Origin: Cylindrobasidium torrendii FP15055 ss-10
Taxonomy: Eukaryota > Basidiomycota > Agaricomycetes > Agaricales > Physalacriaceae
Assembly: GCA_000934385.1 (NCBI GenBank)
Contig: KN880457.1
Coordinates: 114,041 to 178,040, forward strand
Reading direction: 5' to 3'
Length of the DNA: 64,000 bases
The position numbers were made by a program, and so were the translations under genes. How positions within the stretch are numbered: the stretch's first letter is position 1; the number at the start of each line of letters is the position of its first letter. Shown in pieces: positions 21,666-33,500 of this stretch. The notes beneath the pieces are model-generated. The model made no database searches and was not told where the DNA came from. It saw only the letters and a list, made by a program, of their open reading frames with translations.

Positions 21666-22643
21666 ATGTCTCTATTTGGGTGCGAAATGGACACGAGCTG
21701 AGTGGAAGGTGCTAACGCGTCTGCAGAAGCAAAGGGAAGCCACAACGTGGTGGAAAGCGCTCTCCTACACCGACCGGCACGCTCTCGCGCAGCAACTCTA
21801 GCACTCAAGCAAGCGGTGATTCAGATGGAAGCCCTCGCCCGCTCTACTTATGCAGCCCTTTCGCCGATGCTGCCCTAGTCAAGGTCGGCAGCCAACCTTG
21901 GATACCACACGTGTGTTGAACTCGAGTAGGGAAACTTCAAAACCATTGTCATGCTCCCGAAGTACTGTGAAATCTTCGAGTTTGTTGCCGCAAATAGTGT
22001 GTGCTGGGCATGTCACCCTGAATGATACTCACAGTCGCTTCCCCAGTGTTCGACTTTTATACCAATCTGAACGAGTTCTACGGTGTCATTTCGGAGCATT
22101 GCACGCAACAGTCGTGCCCACACATGTCTGCAGGAAACAAGTGCGTCCACTATTCCGACATCCATCACGATCTAATGTGCCCTTGGCAGCTTGAATTACC
22201 TTTGGACGAACCAGGATAGGAAGCAAGTCCAGTTGTCGGCACCCATCTACATCGATTCTGTCATGTCGTCCATCCAGACTCTTCTGGACGACGAGAACGT
22301 CTTCCCCTCCAAGTCCGGTGCGTTGCATTCAGTCATTTCCGAGTGCTACTAATAGGTGTATCGCTGCGTAGGCCAATCCTTCAACCAGACCTTCCCCGCA
22401 ACAGTAAAGCACATTTATCGCCAACTCCTCCGCGTCTTTGCGCACGTTTACCATGCTCATTATCCTGACGTTCTCAACCTCCGCTCCGAGCCGCACTTCA
22501 ACTCGCTATTCGCACATTTCCTCGCATTCGGGTGGAAATATGAAATCCTGGAGGCAAAAGACATCAAAGGCGAGGCGAATGCACCAGTGGGCGTCGGTGC
22601 GTTGTGGGAACGGTGGAGGAACAGCGGGATCTTGGAGGCTTAG
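21666..22643 (+). CDS. MOB kinase activator (Mob1/phocein family)
   Basis: An adaptor that binds and activates NDR/LATS kinases (mitotic exit or morphogenesis pathways). Six exons, 21666-21679, 21727-21883, 21930-21996, 22047-22140, 22190-22317 and 22372-22643, give exactly 243 codons plus stop. The N-terminus is Ser/Thr-rich and disordered (MSLFGSKGKPQRGGKRSP). The Mob fold follows: PLYLCSPFADAALVKGNFKTIV, LPKYCEIFEFVAANMFDFY, NLNEFYGVISEHCTQQSCPHMSAG with the two zinc cysteines, LNYLWTNQD, PIYIDSVMSSIQTLLDDENVFP, TFPATVKHIYRQLLRVFAHVYHAHY with the zinc histidines, and HFNSLFAHFLAFGW. The tail after about residue 220 (EANAPVGVGALWERW) is longer than in MOB1. Whether it is the MOB1 or MOB2 orthologue I cannot decide. 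Confidence 0.9.
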
Positions 22644-22833
22644 ATTCATGCTTGGGTTCACTACTTTGATGCATTGTAAGTACCGCGGATGGAACGCATT
22701 TTTGAAGGACGGAACAATGGTTATTCACTTGGATTCTGCACGTAATACGACAAGGTCCTTGCGCACGGTCACTGCATGCCCAGTGAATATACAAGCACAA
22801 CATGCAATAAGACAGGCATGTGTTCCAGTCAAC

Positions 22834-23859
22834 CTAAGCAGCCTTCTTGTCGAGTGGTTGCTTCCCAGTTGCTGTCCTTTGGTTCTCGAACGTTATTTCC
22901 CTCCACAACGCAGCACCCGCAAATGCTGCCCCAGGACCGAACACCAGCCAACCAATGCTGGCCCAAACGGCCAGGGCCAACGCTTCTGCCATGTTCTTTC
23001 CAAACCACAACGTCCCGAGCAAGAATGTTGCACTGGAGACGTGAAGATCCATAACGAACAAGAACAGCATCCCCCCGGCTGGCGTGTCATATCCACTTCC
23101 AAGCGTGAAGAATTTGCTAATGGCTTCCCATGACCCTAGCTTGTACAGTGTCGCGAGGTGGTACACGGACGCCATAATGAAAGACGCGGCGTATGTCCCA
23201 ACGACCACGGGATACCCTGTCTTCTCTCCCTTCTTCGCGGACGATCCAGGAGGTGTCAAGGCGAGCTGGTGCACTGTCTGCACGATGAACGTAATAATGG
23301 GCGCGATTTGGAAGAACGCGGTGGCTGGAGAACCCATGGTGGATTCATGCACCATGAGAATGGTCGGGACCAACCAGCCAGCTAAAACAGCAACGGCGCT
23401 GGCTTGCGCATGGGCGCGCGAGACCGGCGCTGGCACTTGGGCCTGCTTTCGGTTGCGCAAGACGAAGCTGAGCATGTACCATGGTCCAGTTACTGCTATG
23501 GTAATGATTTGTGCACACATGCCAACTACGAGCTGTGTGAAGCTTCCAACGCGTCGAAACCCGTGACGGCTTGATTCGAAGCAGAGAAAGGCCATGTATA
23601 TGGGTACGGTCGTTGCCAGGAAGTATGCAACGAGCTGGCGTGCGGCAGGTGGTTCTAGTGATAGGGAAAACATCCCAACGATTTGGCAGACGACGTTTTC
23701 GAGCCCGGGAAGTGCACCGGATGTGAAGGGCATAAAGTATGGCGAGGCAGGGCATTCAGGGAGCCCCGTTTTGCCTATGGCTACAGCGGGCTTGAGATTT
23801 TTGAGCGAGTAGAACGAGAGCGCCGGGAATGCGACGACCGCAACGAGGGTGTCCAGCAT
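22834..23859 (-). CDS. Uncharacterised intronless polytopic membrane protein, 341 residues
   Basis: I do not recognise the family. One uninterrupted frame encodes 341 residues with about eight or nine hydrophobic segments, including MLDTLVAVVAFPALSFYSL, QLVAYFLATTVPIYMAFLCF, LVVGMCAQIITIAV, ASAVAVLAGWLVPTILMV, FFQIAPIITFIVQTV, VVVGTYAASFIMASVYHLATL, MLFLFVMDLHVSSATFLLGTLWFG and LALAVWASIGWLVFGPGAAFAGAAL. The loop ESSRHGFRRVG and the tail (RTATGKQPLDKKAA) are basic and probably cytosolic. It has no intron, in contrast to both neighbours. Integral membrane proteins of this size occur in some fungal metabolite clusters, but nothing here supports that setting. It lies downstream of the Hal3-like gene on the same strand with 265 bases between. 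Confidence 0.8.
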   Translation of the reverse strand: MLDTLVAVVAFPALSFYSLKNLKPAVAIGKTGLPECPASPYFMPFTSGALPGLENVVCQIVGMFSLSLEPPAARQLVAYFLATTVPIYMAFLCFESSRHGFRRVGSFTQLVVGMCAQIITIAVTGPWYMLSFVLRNRKQAQVPAPVSRAHAQASAVAVLAGWLVPTILMVHESTMGSPATAFFQIAPIITFIVQTVHQLALTPPGSSAKKGEKTGYPVVVGTYAASFIMASVYHLATLYKLGSWEAISKFFTLGSGYDTPAGGMLFLFVMDLHVSSATFLLGTLWFGKNMAEALALAVWASIGWLVFGPGAAFAGAALWREITFENQRTATGKQPLDKKAA

Positions 23860-24124
23860 GTTTGACGGTGGTGGGATTTAGGTGAGAGGTAGGAAACAAG
23901 TTTCAGTAACTGGGTCTGCTTTATGTATGTGTACGGGGGATGCCCGGCCGCGAGCGCGTGAGCATTTGAGTCACAGCGAATAGAAATAGCAGAGGTCGTG
24001 AAAAAGCGTCGGCCCCGCAATTGCTTTGTTAGACTTTTCGAACTGCTCAGGTGAAGTTTTGGGTGAGTGTCGTATGGTACATTCCTTATTAGCCCATGGT
24101 TATTTGTTTGATAATATTGACTAT

Positions 24125-24994
24125 TCATGAGCTTTGTGATTGCTGCAGGTCGTACTTCTCCACAACGATGTTAACTATGTCGTGCCACTCAGTCATAGCG
24201 CCAGTGCCTACAAAATGGTCAGTCGTTTTGTGGGGCGTGATGCAACCGAGAAAGAATCCTATACGGCTTCCTGCTTCAGCGCGAAATAGACGTACCAGTA
24301 TCCCCGCAGGCAAGTGTCTTGCTGATGGGCCCCACGACATTGTACTTGATGACTTCGCGCACGATGCGGAGGTGCTCCTCGGTTAGCGGGTGTTCAAACA
24401 TCAGAGTGTTCATTGCCGGGAAGAGATATGTCGGTGTCGAAGGGGATAACGCACGAAGAAGGGAAGTCTGGGAACAGGTTGATGGCCCGTGTTATAGAAA
24501 GCACTTGGAACTCACGACAAGGTTGTCACATAGGCCGTGAGCTATTTTGGAAAGTGTGTTTGCAGAGCAAGGTGCGATGAGCACAATGTCTGCCCAGCGC
24601 CGTAGTTCAATGTGAAGAATGGGTTCCCCAATATTGAACTTGGCCTGCGCGCAATGGCGCATCAGTACACTCAGAGTAGAAGATGAACGATGGATGGGAT
24701 GCATACAGGCCATTCGTCCTTGTCAGTCCATACACGCGCTGCTGTCTTCTCCGGCTCAAAAAAAGCGAGGGAGGCGCTGGTGGCAGCCACTTGTACTTTC
24801 ACTTTGTCATACTTCAATGTGCTTCATCAGCCATTGCTTTGCTCTACAACTTCAAGTAGCACCTTCAATAATTCGTTCACTATCAAGGGCACTTTCACAG
24901 AGGCGACACTCCCCGTGGCAACGAGCAGGACGTGGACAGACCCTTGCGTTCGCTGTTCCTCGGCAACGAACATCGTTCCTTTCTGATGAGCCAT
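24125..24994 (-). CDS. Phosphopantothenoylcysteine decarboxylase / Hal3-like flavoprotein
   Basis: A flavoprotein that decarboxylates 4'-phosphopantothenoylcysteine in coenzyme A synthesis; fungal relatives (Hal3, Vhs3, Cab3) may also regulate a PP1 phosphatase. The start at 24994 gives MAHQKGTMFVAEEQRTQGS and then HVLLVATGSVASVKVPLIV, the FMN-binding beginning. The next exon carries VQVAATSASLAFF and WTDKDEWP; another has HIELRRWADIVLIAPCSANTLSKIAHGLCDNL with the catalytic His (HIELRRWAD). Then come FPAMNTLMFEHPLTEEHL (the PxMNxxM substrate clamp) and LACGDTGTG with the catalytic Cys. It ends DLQQSQSS. Introns end cleanly around 24670-24720 and 24800-24860. The protein lacks the long acidic tail of yeast Hal3, so the enzymatic role is the simpler reading. 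Confidence 0.92.
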
Positions 24995-25264
24995 TTCCGC
25001 GTTGAGAACAGGTTGTGTTTGCCTGCGAGTGCCGAAACAAATAGCTCACCTCCATTTGAAGCCGGCTCGTCGATCTTGATCTCTGTCTCTCTCCTTCCGC
25101 CTTCATCTCCATTCCCAGTCTTCTTTGCTAGAGCAGGGTGCGTTCCCCGAAAGTGCGCGCGCTCGCATCCACTGACAAAATGGCAGACTCTTTTTCTTTC
25201 ATTTTTACGTGCTTCATCTATCGCTGTCCACCTTCTCGACACCAACACCTTCACTTTAATCACA

Positions 25265-26201
25265 ATGCGTTCGTTCACTGCTATCACTGCCCTCGCTGTT
25301 GCCTCCCTCGCGTCTGCTGCCACCATCGACGTCAAGGCCGGTGCTGATGGCCTCACGTTCACCCCGAACTCGTGCGTCTAGCCGTATCTCGCTATCCTGG
25401 TCCCCGACTGACATGCATTCCCTTAGAGTGACCGCCGCCGTCGGCGACACCATCAACTTTGAGTTCTACCCCAAGAATCACACCCTCACCCAGTCCACAT
25501 TTGCGAATCCCTGTACCGCAATGTATGTCACGTTCTGTACCTCTTTGCATGCCCTGACCTGTCGGTAGGGATGGTGGTGTCGATTCCGGTTTCGTCCCAG
25601 TCACGGCGGATGCCACCGAGCACCCTGTCTGGTCGCTCACCGTTCAGAATGCATCTGCGCCCCTCTGGTTCTACTGTGCTCAAGGACCGTGAGTACTCTC
25701 GCGCCGTTCACCTTGCCAACCGGCTGACAATGTCCATCAGCCATTGCAAAATGGGCATGGTTTTCGCCATCAACCCTACTGAGGAGAAATCCATCGACAA
25801 GTTCGTGGTGAGTAGCTGTTTTTACTAGATATTTTCACAACGGAGATTAATCGTGGTTGTAGGAAGCTGCAAAGGCCAGCGAGGGTGCTGCTGCCGGTGG
25901 TGCTTCCGGTGGCTCTGCGTCGGCGTCCGCGCCTGCGGCTGGCTCAACCACTGGCGCCAGTACTGGCGCGACCTCTGGTTCTACTGGGTCGAGCGGCTCT
26001 TCTGGCTCTGGCGCAGGCTCTACGACAGGCAGCACCGCGGGCGCTGGCGGCGCATCAGCGGCAGCCGCGTCTGCAAGTGCCAGCGCTGGTGCATCCCAAG
26101 TCGGCGCTGCGTCTGCCAACGCCAACGGGGCTGCCTCTATCGCTGGCGCCCCCGCTATGGTCATGGCGGCGTTCTTCGGTGTCTTCTCGCTCCTCTTGTG
26201 A
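25265..26201 (+). CDS. Secreted cupredoxin (blue-copper-like) protein with GPI-type tail
   Basis: An extracellular plastocyanin-like protein. Five exons (25265-25371, 25427-25522, 25569-25688, 25741-25807, 25863-26201) close at 242 residues. MRSFTAITALAVASLASAA is a signal peptide. The cupredoxin domain follows: TIDVKAGADGLTFTPNS, VTAAVGDTINFEFYPKNHTLTQSTF with the first His ligand, HPVWSLTVQNASAPLWFYCAQGPHCKMGM with the Cys, His and Met ligands. All four type-1 copper ligands appear present. After FAINPTEEKSIDKFV comes a low-complexity Ser/Gly/Ala/Thr region of about 100 residues, probably O-glycosylated and wall-spanning. It ends in a hydrophobic segment (PAMVMAAFFGVFSLLL), as in GPI-anchored proteins. 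This layout is common in fungi; the function is unsettled. Confidence 0.93.
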
Positions 26202-26800
26202 TTTGATGCTTGATTTCGAGATGTCATGGATACTTTACGGACAGTCTTTCCTTTAGCTTTCAAGAATACTGGGACAATTTTGACCATCTGGAGATGGGTG
26301 GGGTACCGGCAGACCCTTTGGTGTACATTACATATGGCTAGTCCAATGAATGTATTGCTGCTAGTTACAGTATGTGTGAAGAACACTGCGCTTTTAGCAC
26401 GCACAGGCATGCTGCATGCATGTGTCATGCAACTTTGACCTTGCTCCGTCCAGCTATTGTAAAATAAACAGTAGGCCAAATGTGCTGTCCCCGGCAGTGA
26501 GTAACTAGTAAACGCTAGCAGGCTGGCTACCTACCCTTCTGGTGGCTGAAATAGCTGGTAAATTCTGGGTGAATTCACTGATACGCGAGCGCGATCACTG
26601 TGTATTTACATGCCATTGACCTATACGATGTATATCCCACAGGGTGCTATGCAGAGCACAAGAGTTCAACATGATTTCAATGATGTGGCGGCATAATGCC
26701 AGTCTGAGGTTGATCGGCCCGGTGTGCCGCGGCTCTTTACTCATCACCGTGGAGGTCAGTTTCAAGTTACTGGCACTATTTGTCCCAACGGCCACCGTCA
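26202..26800 (+). other. Intergenic region, no gene seen
   Basis: About 600 bases holding the cupredoxin 3' end and the promoter of the following regulator. No coding signature on either strand. A frame on the minus strand opposite the Ser/Ala-rich tail is a composition artefact. Confidence 0.5.
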
Positions 26801-29800
26801 ATGCCTGTGCATACTTCTGACCAGAAACGGTCGTCCAGAAAGCAATACACTGATGAGCAACTCGAGAACAAGCGTGCTCGGGGTGAGGTATGTAAAGCAC
26901 TTGCACTACCATATTCCTCGTTCTCAAGTTGGCTCAGATTGCATGCGCCGAATGCAAACGGTAAGTATTACATCGAATGTGTTTGCCGCTTTCTCTTATT
27001 GTCTTCTGAGGCTGAAGCTCAAATGCGACAAGAGCATTCCTTGCAATTCCTGTGGTACGAAGCCTTGTGGCGTAGCGCGTCTGTACGACTCTCACACGGT
27101 TCCCAGTGAAGCGCGGCTGCCCGTCCGTCTGCCCGAATGGCACCTTGTCAAGCAAACAAGGGACTCGGTGCGGCCAAATTCCTAAGACCCCCGCGTTTCA
27201 CTCAACTTCTACCAAACATGATTCAGCTTTGTACTCGCGGATACGACCGAGTTGCACAAGAAAATAGCGGAAATGGGCCAGCGCATTCAGGAATTGGAAG
27301 ATGCATTAGGTGTCCTACAATCTGTCGTTTCTACTGAAGCCCATCCTTTGTTACGTGAGGAGTTGTTGGGCATCAAGTTCGGTCCGGATGTGGGCGTAGT
27401 GGCGAAAGAGAAGCCACCTCTCGAGCACTCATTCGACGTTATTGACGCTTTTGGGACCTTTACGATTGGGGATATGCCAGGGGACGGTAAATATTTCGGT
27501 CGTTCTGCAGGCTCTGAGGTGTGTATCGGTTACATGCTATTCTGATATAGCAAACTCACTCTCTCTAGGCACTTTTCTTGGTATGATATCTCGTGCGACT
27601 CGGGACTGTCGACTGACCGTGAGATAAGGCTGGGGCAGACCTCGCAACATATCAGTGGCACGAAGACATTCATCATCCATTACCCACCGAAGTCGCAAGA
27701 TTATCGAGCTCATTTCCTTTCCATTTAAACGGCACTGTGGATGTAGACGCGGCGTTTGATTTACTCTTGAATGAATTACCAGAACAACCGCGAGCATGGT
27801 CACTGTGTGAAGCCTACCTAGAACATGCAACTTGGGCCTTCCGCCCTATTCGTCGCGAAGAAATGATCACCGAAATTGTCAAGCCTGTATACGGGCACGC
27901 CAAAGATCGTGCGGACGGATTAACACGGGATGCTAGACAGGCAGTATCACCTCACAAGCTAGCCGTCGCGTATATGCTATTCTCTATCGGTGCTTTGGTG
28001 GACTTGACTATCGAACCTCGTACGTTCCCCCTATTTGAGTTTGCTTCATGCTCATGCAATACTCAGTCAGCCACGAATCCGAGAAGTACTTTCGCCTGTG
28101 CCAAGCTGCTCTTTCACTGCGTCCGATATTTGACTCTCCCGAAATTTCCACCGTGCAAGCGCTAGTCCTAATGGCTTCGTATCATGCCATGGGTGGCATG
28201 CATTACTCTGTGGATACTGCAGTATGATTCTGAACTCCTGCGTACAAACCAAAGCTCAAAAATCGACAGTGGAGTATCATGTCACTTGGGACGAAGTTGG
28301 CACAAAGCGTAGGTTGCGTTGCCTTGTACGAAATTGATTCATTGAAAACCGTTAGCTTGGCCTCCATCGAGACAGCGCAAGATGGAATATGGATGCAAAG
28401 ACTGTGGAACGCCGCCGCGGACTATTCTATGAGATATTCTCCAGCGACCTCTTCTATGTACGTCCGTCGAATCTCCTCATCAAACAAACTCACCTACGTG
28501 CATCAGAGCATTGGGCTCGGACGTCAACCATCGATTCGACTGTCCTATTGCGACACCGAGCTCCCTAACGACGACGAGGCCACTTTAGATGACGAAGGGA
28601 ATATCAAGACGGGATGTTCGTGCGTTTCCGCGTCTTATGTCTCCATGGCTAACTGCCCTCGTAGTTTACCGATGGAAATACGAATTTTGCAGAGACGTCT
28701 TCAGCCAAATCCTGGAGGCCACCTTGACCGCGGAACCGCCAAGCTATCAGACCGTGCTCGACATGGACAGAAAGGTCCGCGAGAAAGCGCTGCCACCGCA
28801 CCTCAACCTTTCCACGTATTCGAAGGATAGGCTTGCCTCGATTACGCCCCTAATGTATATGCAAGGATGTCTGCTCAATCAACATCGTACGGTTGGTAAG
28901 GCTATCATCGCGTTCAATTCGATTCTTGGATGACCAACAGGTAGAAAGTATCGATGTATTTACATCGTAGTTTCTTCGCTCAGGCGATGCTTGACCATGC
29001 TGCCAACCCACTACGAAGTCCTTACGCCCCGTCGTTTCTTGCAGCATATCGCTGTGCATCAAGCATCATCAAACTGAGCGCCGATTATCTCGAACATCTA
29101 CCACAACTAGCCTTCCGCCTCTGGAGTGTTTGGACACATTGTGCGTCAATCAGTGTCCTTGACTCTCAACACTTAATTGATGTACTCACAGTGCTATCAG
29201 CGTCGGTAAAGATTTACCTTGGTAGCATTTGTCGTCACTGTCTTATACGTTGTCAGATCATTGTGGGGACAATTGTCGCTCGTTCGCCCGGCTTGAACAT
29301 GGCACCCAATGCTCTCATCGAGCTAGACATTGCCTGTGATCTCTTCGAGAAGGGCGCACCCCTCTCTCGTCGCGCAAGAAGCGGTTATGTGCGTCTACAC
29401 CATTATTGCAGGTTCGCTGAAACCTGATGCTCATCAACTATAGGGTATCTTGATATCGTTGAAGGCCAAAGCGCACCAGGCATACGCCCAATTCCAGAGC
29501 GGCCAATCCCCCAGCTCGGACTCGAATGATGTAGGAAGCGATGAAATTGCGTTGTTCGGCGGCCAAACCAAGATTTTATTCAGCAAGGTCATGGCTAGGC
29601 GCAATGGAGCTGGGCGTCAGACCTCCGAGCCCCGTCCGGGAGGTAGCGACGCTTTCACCGGCACATTAGGCGATGCCTCGCCGACTGTTTCTGGCCCACT
29701 TGACATGCATCCGTCTTTAGTGGAATACTTATCGCAACTCCCGCAGGACGAACATCCTCAATACCCTGCATGGCCTGGTGCAAACACCTTTGCTAGTAGC

Positions 29801-30148
29801 TCAAGTACCAATCACGCCCAGTTCTTCGGCATGGATTTCGGTGGCTCTAAAACGAACAGCGCACAATATTTTGAACCCAGCACATATCTACATTACGGCG
29901 GCTCTAGCACAAACCTGAATCACGACCAAGCTGACATTGGTAGCGCACCATTATCATTCTACAATACAGCAACAGAACTACCCACCCAACGAAGAGCGGA
30001 TTATAACCAGCAGGATCATATGATGATGGACTTTGGCACATTGGTTGCTGGGGGAGCCAATATCGACGAGAGCTGGACTACATTTATGCAGAGGACAGGC
30101 GTTTTGGAGGATGTTGATTGGGACGCCCAGAGAAATGGACGTCCGTAG
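26801..30148 (+). CDS. Zn2Cys6 fungal transcription factor
   Basis: A nuclear DNA-binding regulator. The start MPVHTSDQKRSSRKQ leads into a basic region and, across two introns, the binuclear zinc cluster: IACAECKRLKLKCDKSIPCNSC and then VKRGCPSVCPNG. The coiled-coil dimer element follows (ELHKKIAEMGQRIQELEDALGVL). Further on come FGRSAGSEA, LPTEVARLSSSFPFHL and PEQPRAWSLCEAYLEHA, and the fungal-specific middle homology region: YFRLCQAALSLRPIFDSPEIS, VQALVLMASYHAMGG, LGLHRDSARWNMDAKTVERR and RGLFYEIFSSDLFY. The C-terminal 250 residues are Ser/Gly/Asn-rich and probably an activation domain, ending DVDWDAQRNGRP. The gene has at least ten introns; the target pathway is unknown. Related fungal regulators control carbon or xylan use. 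Confidence 0.9.
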
Positions 30149-30524
30149 ATGGATACTTATGTATCCCACACGGCCTCATTCCCTTGGAATTCTACTTCTA
30201 CTAATCGGTTTTCTCTGAATGTGACGGTCTTCAGCCTATGAGTGACTGTCGCAAAGCCTGCTACTCCCAGCTTGACAGGACGTTGAGTTGGCACTGGATT
30301 CAAAAGTATCCTGATGAAGGAGTAGTAAATTTAATAGTTACAGAATGTGTTCGCGGTGTGTAACTTCAAGAATTTGCGAGCACATCAATCAGCTGCAATC
30401 GGTTTGTGACATCATTCATTTAGAGCTTGCCTCCGACGCCCACTGTGCGGTATTGACATTTCGCCCGTCTGCTGGCGTCTGGCCGCATTTGGATGGTTGG
30501 AAATTCTTTGCGAGGTGTGCCAAG
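30149..30524 (+). other. Intergenic region, no gene seen
   Basis: About 375 bases between the Zn2Cys6 regulator and the PIPK gene; no coding motif. It should contain the terminator of one and the promoter of the other. Confidence 0.45.
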
Positions 30525-33500
30525 ATGGCCGAAGAAACCAAACCGCTCCCTGCAGTACCGCAAACGCCTCCCCTGTCCGCCGACGGCCGTAAACACCGTC
30601 GCAAGGTCATCCAAGCGTTTCTCGGCCTTTTGAACGATTATGACGATGTAAAAGAGGACGCCGAGTGGGAGGATCTGGGGGAGAAGGATGCGGGGCCCGT
30701 TGGCCAGATAGAACAAGCGCTAGACGGTGCGTAACCCAGCCTGGTGCAACGTGCTCGATGACGAGACTCTACAGCCGCTGCTGACCTCCAGCATGTGCTC
30801 CCAGATGGAGTCCCGCCAGAGCTGGTGCTCTATGTCCAACACAGCCTCGTATTGGAGGAAGCATTTCTGCGCGATGTCGGTGTACCCATGGCATACCTTC
30901 GTCCGAAACTGCTTGAACGTCCAAGCGCGGCCAACAGTGGATTTTCCAACACAGGCGACTCAAGCAAGCGTCAGAGCGTCGCTTCGTCCATTTTCAACTT
31001 CTTCGCACCGAAAAGGCATAGTCGAGCATATTCCACTGCCAAATCCTCCTCGATTCGCGACAGTTGGGCGTCTCGCGAACGGTCATCGTTCGACGGCAGC
31101 GAGGCAGCGTCATCCTCCATTGGCAGCTATATGCGTTCCCGCAGGTTTTCTCTCTTGCCCTACCGCGAAGTCAAGACCAAGGAACCTGAACCATTTCCCA
31201 TTTCGACTTCACCTGGTGTCCAGTTCCCGTCCTCTGCCCATGCCTCAAGTCCGTCTGACTTTATCCGACATCAAGCCATCTCTGTTCTTATAGACGCATC
31301 TGACATGCAAGTCATGCATTACTACACGGAAAGCGACATATCACTGGTCGCCACCTTGCGTTCATTAGGGCAAGACAGGCAATGGGTGCATTCTGGCGCG
31401 CGCATAACTGCCACCGTATCTGTCCCGGCACCTGCGGATACAGCATCATCTTCATCCTCTACTGCTTCTACATCTAATACATCGACAGTGTCGCTTCTGG
31501 CGATAGAAACACCTCAAGACGAAGACATCATCAACGAACAGAGCCGTAGACTACTGACCTCCGCCATCTCCTTCGGAAAGTTCTTGGAGCTCGTTGTCTA
31601 CTCTCCGCGGCTCAAAACATACCTGGACAAGCATCCCCATGCTCTCAACTTCACCATTGGCGCTAGGAAGATTTCTCTCTCGGTTGAAGATATGCCAGTG
31701 TTTATTTTCCGAACGCCCCGTGTGCAACCGCAGTCTCAGGCAGCTTCCTCTGACGGTCGCGCTCTAGCTGCAGATGAAGCAAAGCATCTACTCCGTAGAC
31801 AGCAGCGGTCGTATTGGGAAGCAGTCAACGCTCGATTGGACCGACTGGAGGATATGTTGGGATCAGCTCTACACAAGAAGCGTCTCCCGCGCCTACCCAG
31901 TGAATGGATAGACGAGCCTGAAGATATATCCCTGAGTCCCTCGCCTGCTCAGTCTGTGGCTTCCTCCGTCGGTATCAGCTATGCAGAAATCGCGACACTG
32001 CGGGAGAATTGCCTCAGTCAAGAGCGAGTTCTCAACACAAAGTTGGCTAGGTGCGATAACACGGATCTCAACGACAACCGGAGGGCATTCCTTGCCTCCG
32101 CGCGCGAGTTTGATGAGGCTCTCTGTCAGATGGAAAACGATGCTGCAGACAAGGAGGCGGCGGCGAGAGCGAAGAAGGGCAGGAAGGGTTCTGATGGAGT
32201 GGCTGACGACTCCAAGAGCAAGCGTACCAGCGAAGGCTCAGAACGCGACGCGACGATCAAGGGCAAAGAGGCTCTTGGGCCCGGCGCCAGCGATACTGTC
32301 AAAGGCGTTGAACTGGTGTCATTTCCAACCGAAAGCAAGGAAGAGAAGACGTCAGTGCCGTTGTGGTGGTCGACGAACTGCCATGTTCCGCCGTCCGGCA
32401 ATGTAATTGTCCGCGAGGACGATTGGGGCAGTATCATTGCTTTCACAATGAGGTTGGTCCTGATTTTTCGTGGTTTAATCCCGTCTCACACTGTTTGTAG
32501 TACACCGGACTACCATGCATCGTTGTCGAAAACTTCAGAAACCGCAGAACCGCTCATCACCCCGGCACTGTCATTTTCTAGGAGCACTGGCTCGGGTTTC
32601 TTTTCGGCTTTCCGTGCACCAGGCATGGGCAGTATGCTTTCGTTGCCAACGACTGCCTCCACCTCATCGCTGCCAAGCACGACCAAATGCTACAACGATG
32701 ATTTCTCGGCCGTGGTTAGTCGCAAAGAGAACCCGACAGGCATGCTCGATGCCATCAAGGACAGAAGCAGCAAATTTGGTATGTGGTTACTTTGGACAGT
32801 CTCATACTGGCGTTCATGCGATACTAGGCAGCTTACGGTTCGGTCGAGGCGCCGCGAGTACTAGCCCATCGCGGCGCGAGATAGCTGCGTCTGATTCCTC
32901 CGCACCGCCAAGTTCATGGTCTCGACTGCTCGGTAGTACCGACGCAGGGAGTTCACGAGCAGAGATTGGCAGCGTTCACTCCACTGACAGCGCCGTCCCA
33001 GCAAGCGAAGCAGGCACTGACGACACAGTTGCGCCCGAACTACCGCCCAAAGATTTCGTCGGAGGGAGGCCAGTACCGCCTTCGAAGAGCACACTGCGTT
33101 CGACCTTGGATCGATGGCTTTTTGCTAACGCCGCAGCCGCAGAAAGTATGCAGGATCCCAGGCCTCATGTCAAGTACGATTTCACGGTGGCCCAGCGTCC
33201 ATTCCCGTCGAGCTGTCCTGGACCAAATCCTGCGCAACCACCTCAACCTCGGCGCCTCAAGTTCTCGTGCACTGTGTACTACGCTTCTGTGTTCGCCAAC
33301 CTCAGGGCAAAGTGTGGTATTCAGCATGACGAGTATGTCCAGTCGTTATCGCAAATCGTCCCGTTCAAGGCGGAAGGTGGGAAGAGCTCGAGTGGGTTTT
33401 GGAGGACTGCAGACGGTCGCTGGTTGGTGAAGAGTTTGGTTAGCAAGTGGGGCGTCGCTGACCTTGCTGTGCTGATCGGCATGGGAGGGAGTTACTTCGA

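Noticed and set aside
25847..26479. A 210-codon Ala/Pro/Glu-rich frame on the minus strand
   Set aside because: It lies exactly opposite the Ser/Gly/Ala-rich tail of the cupredoxin and exists because of that low-complexity composition.
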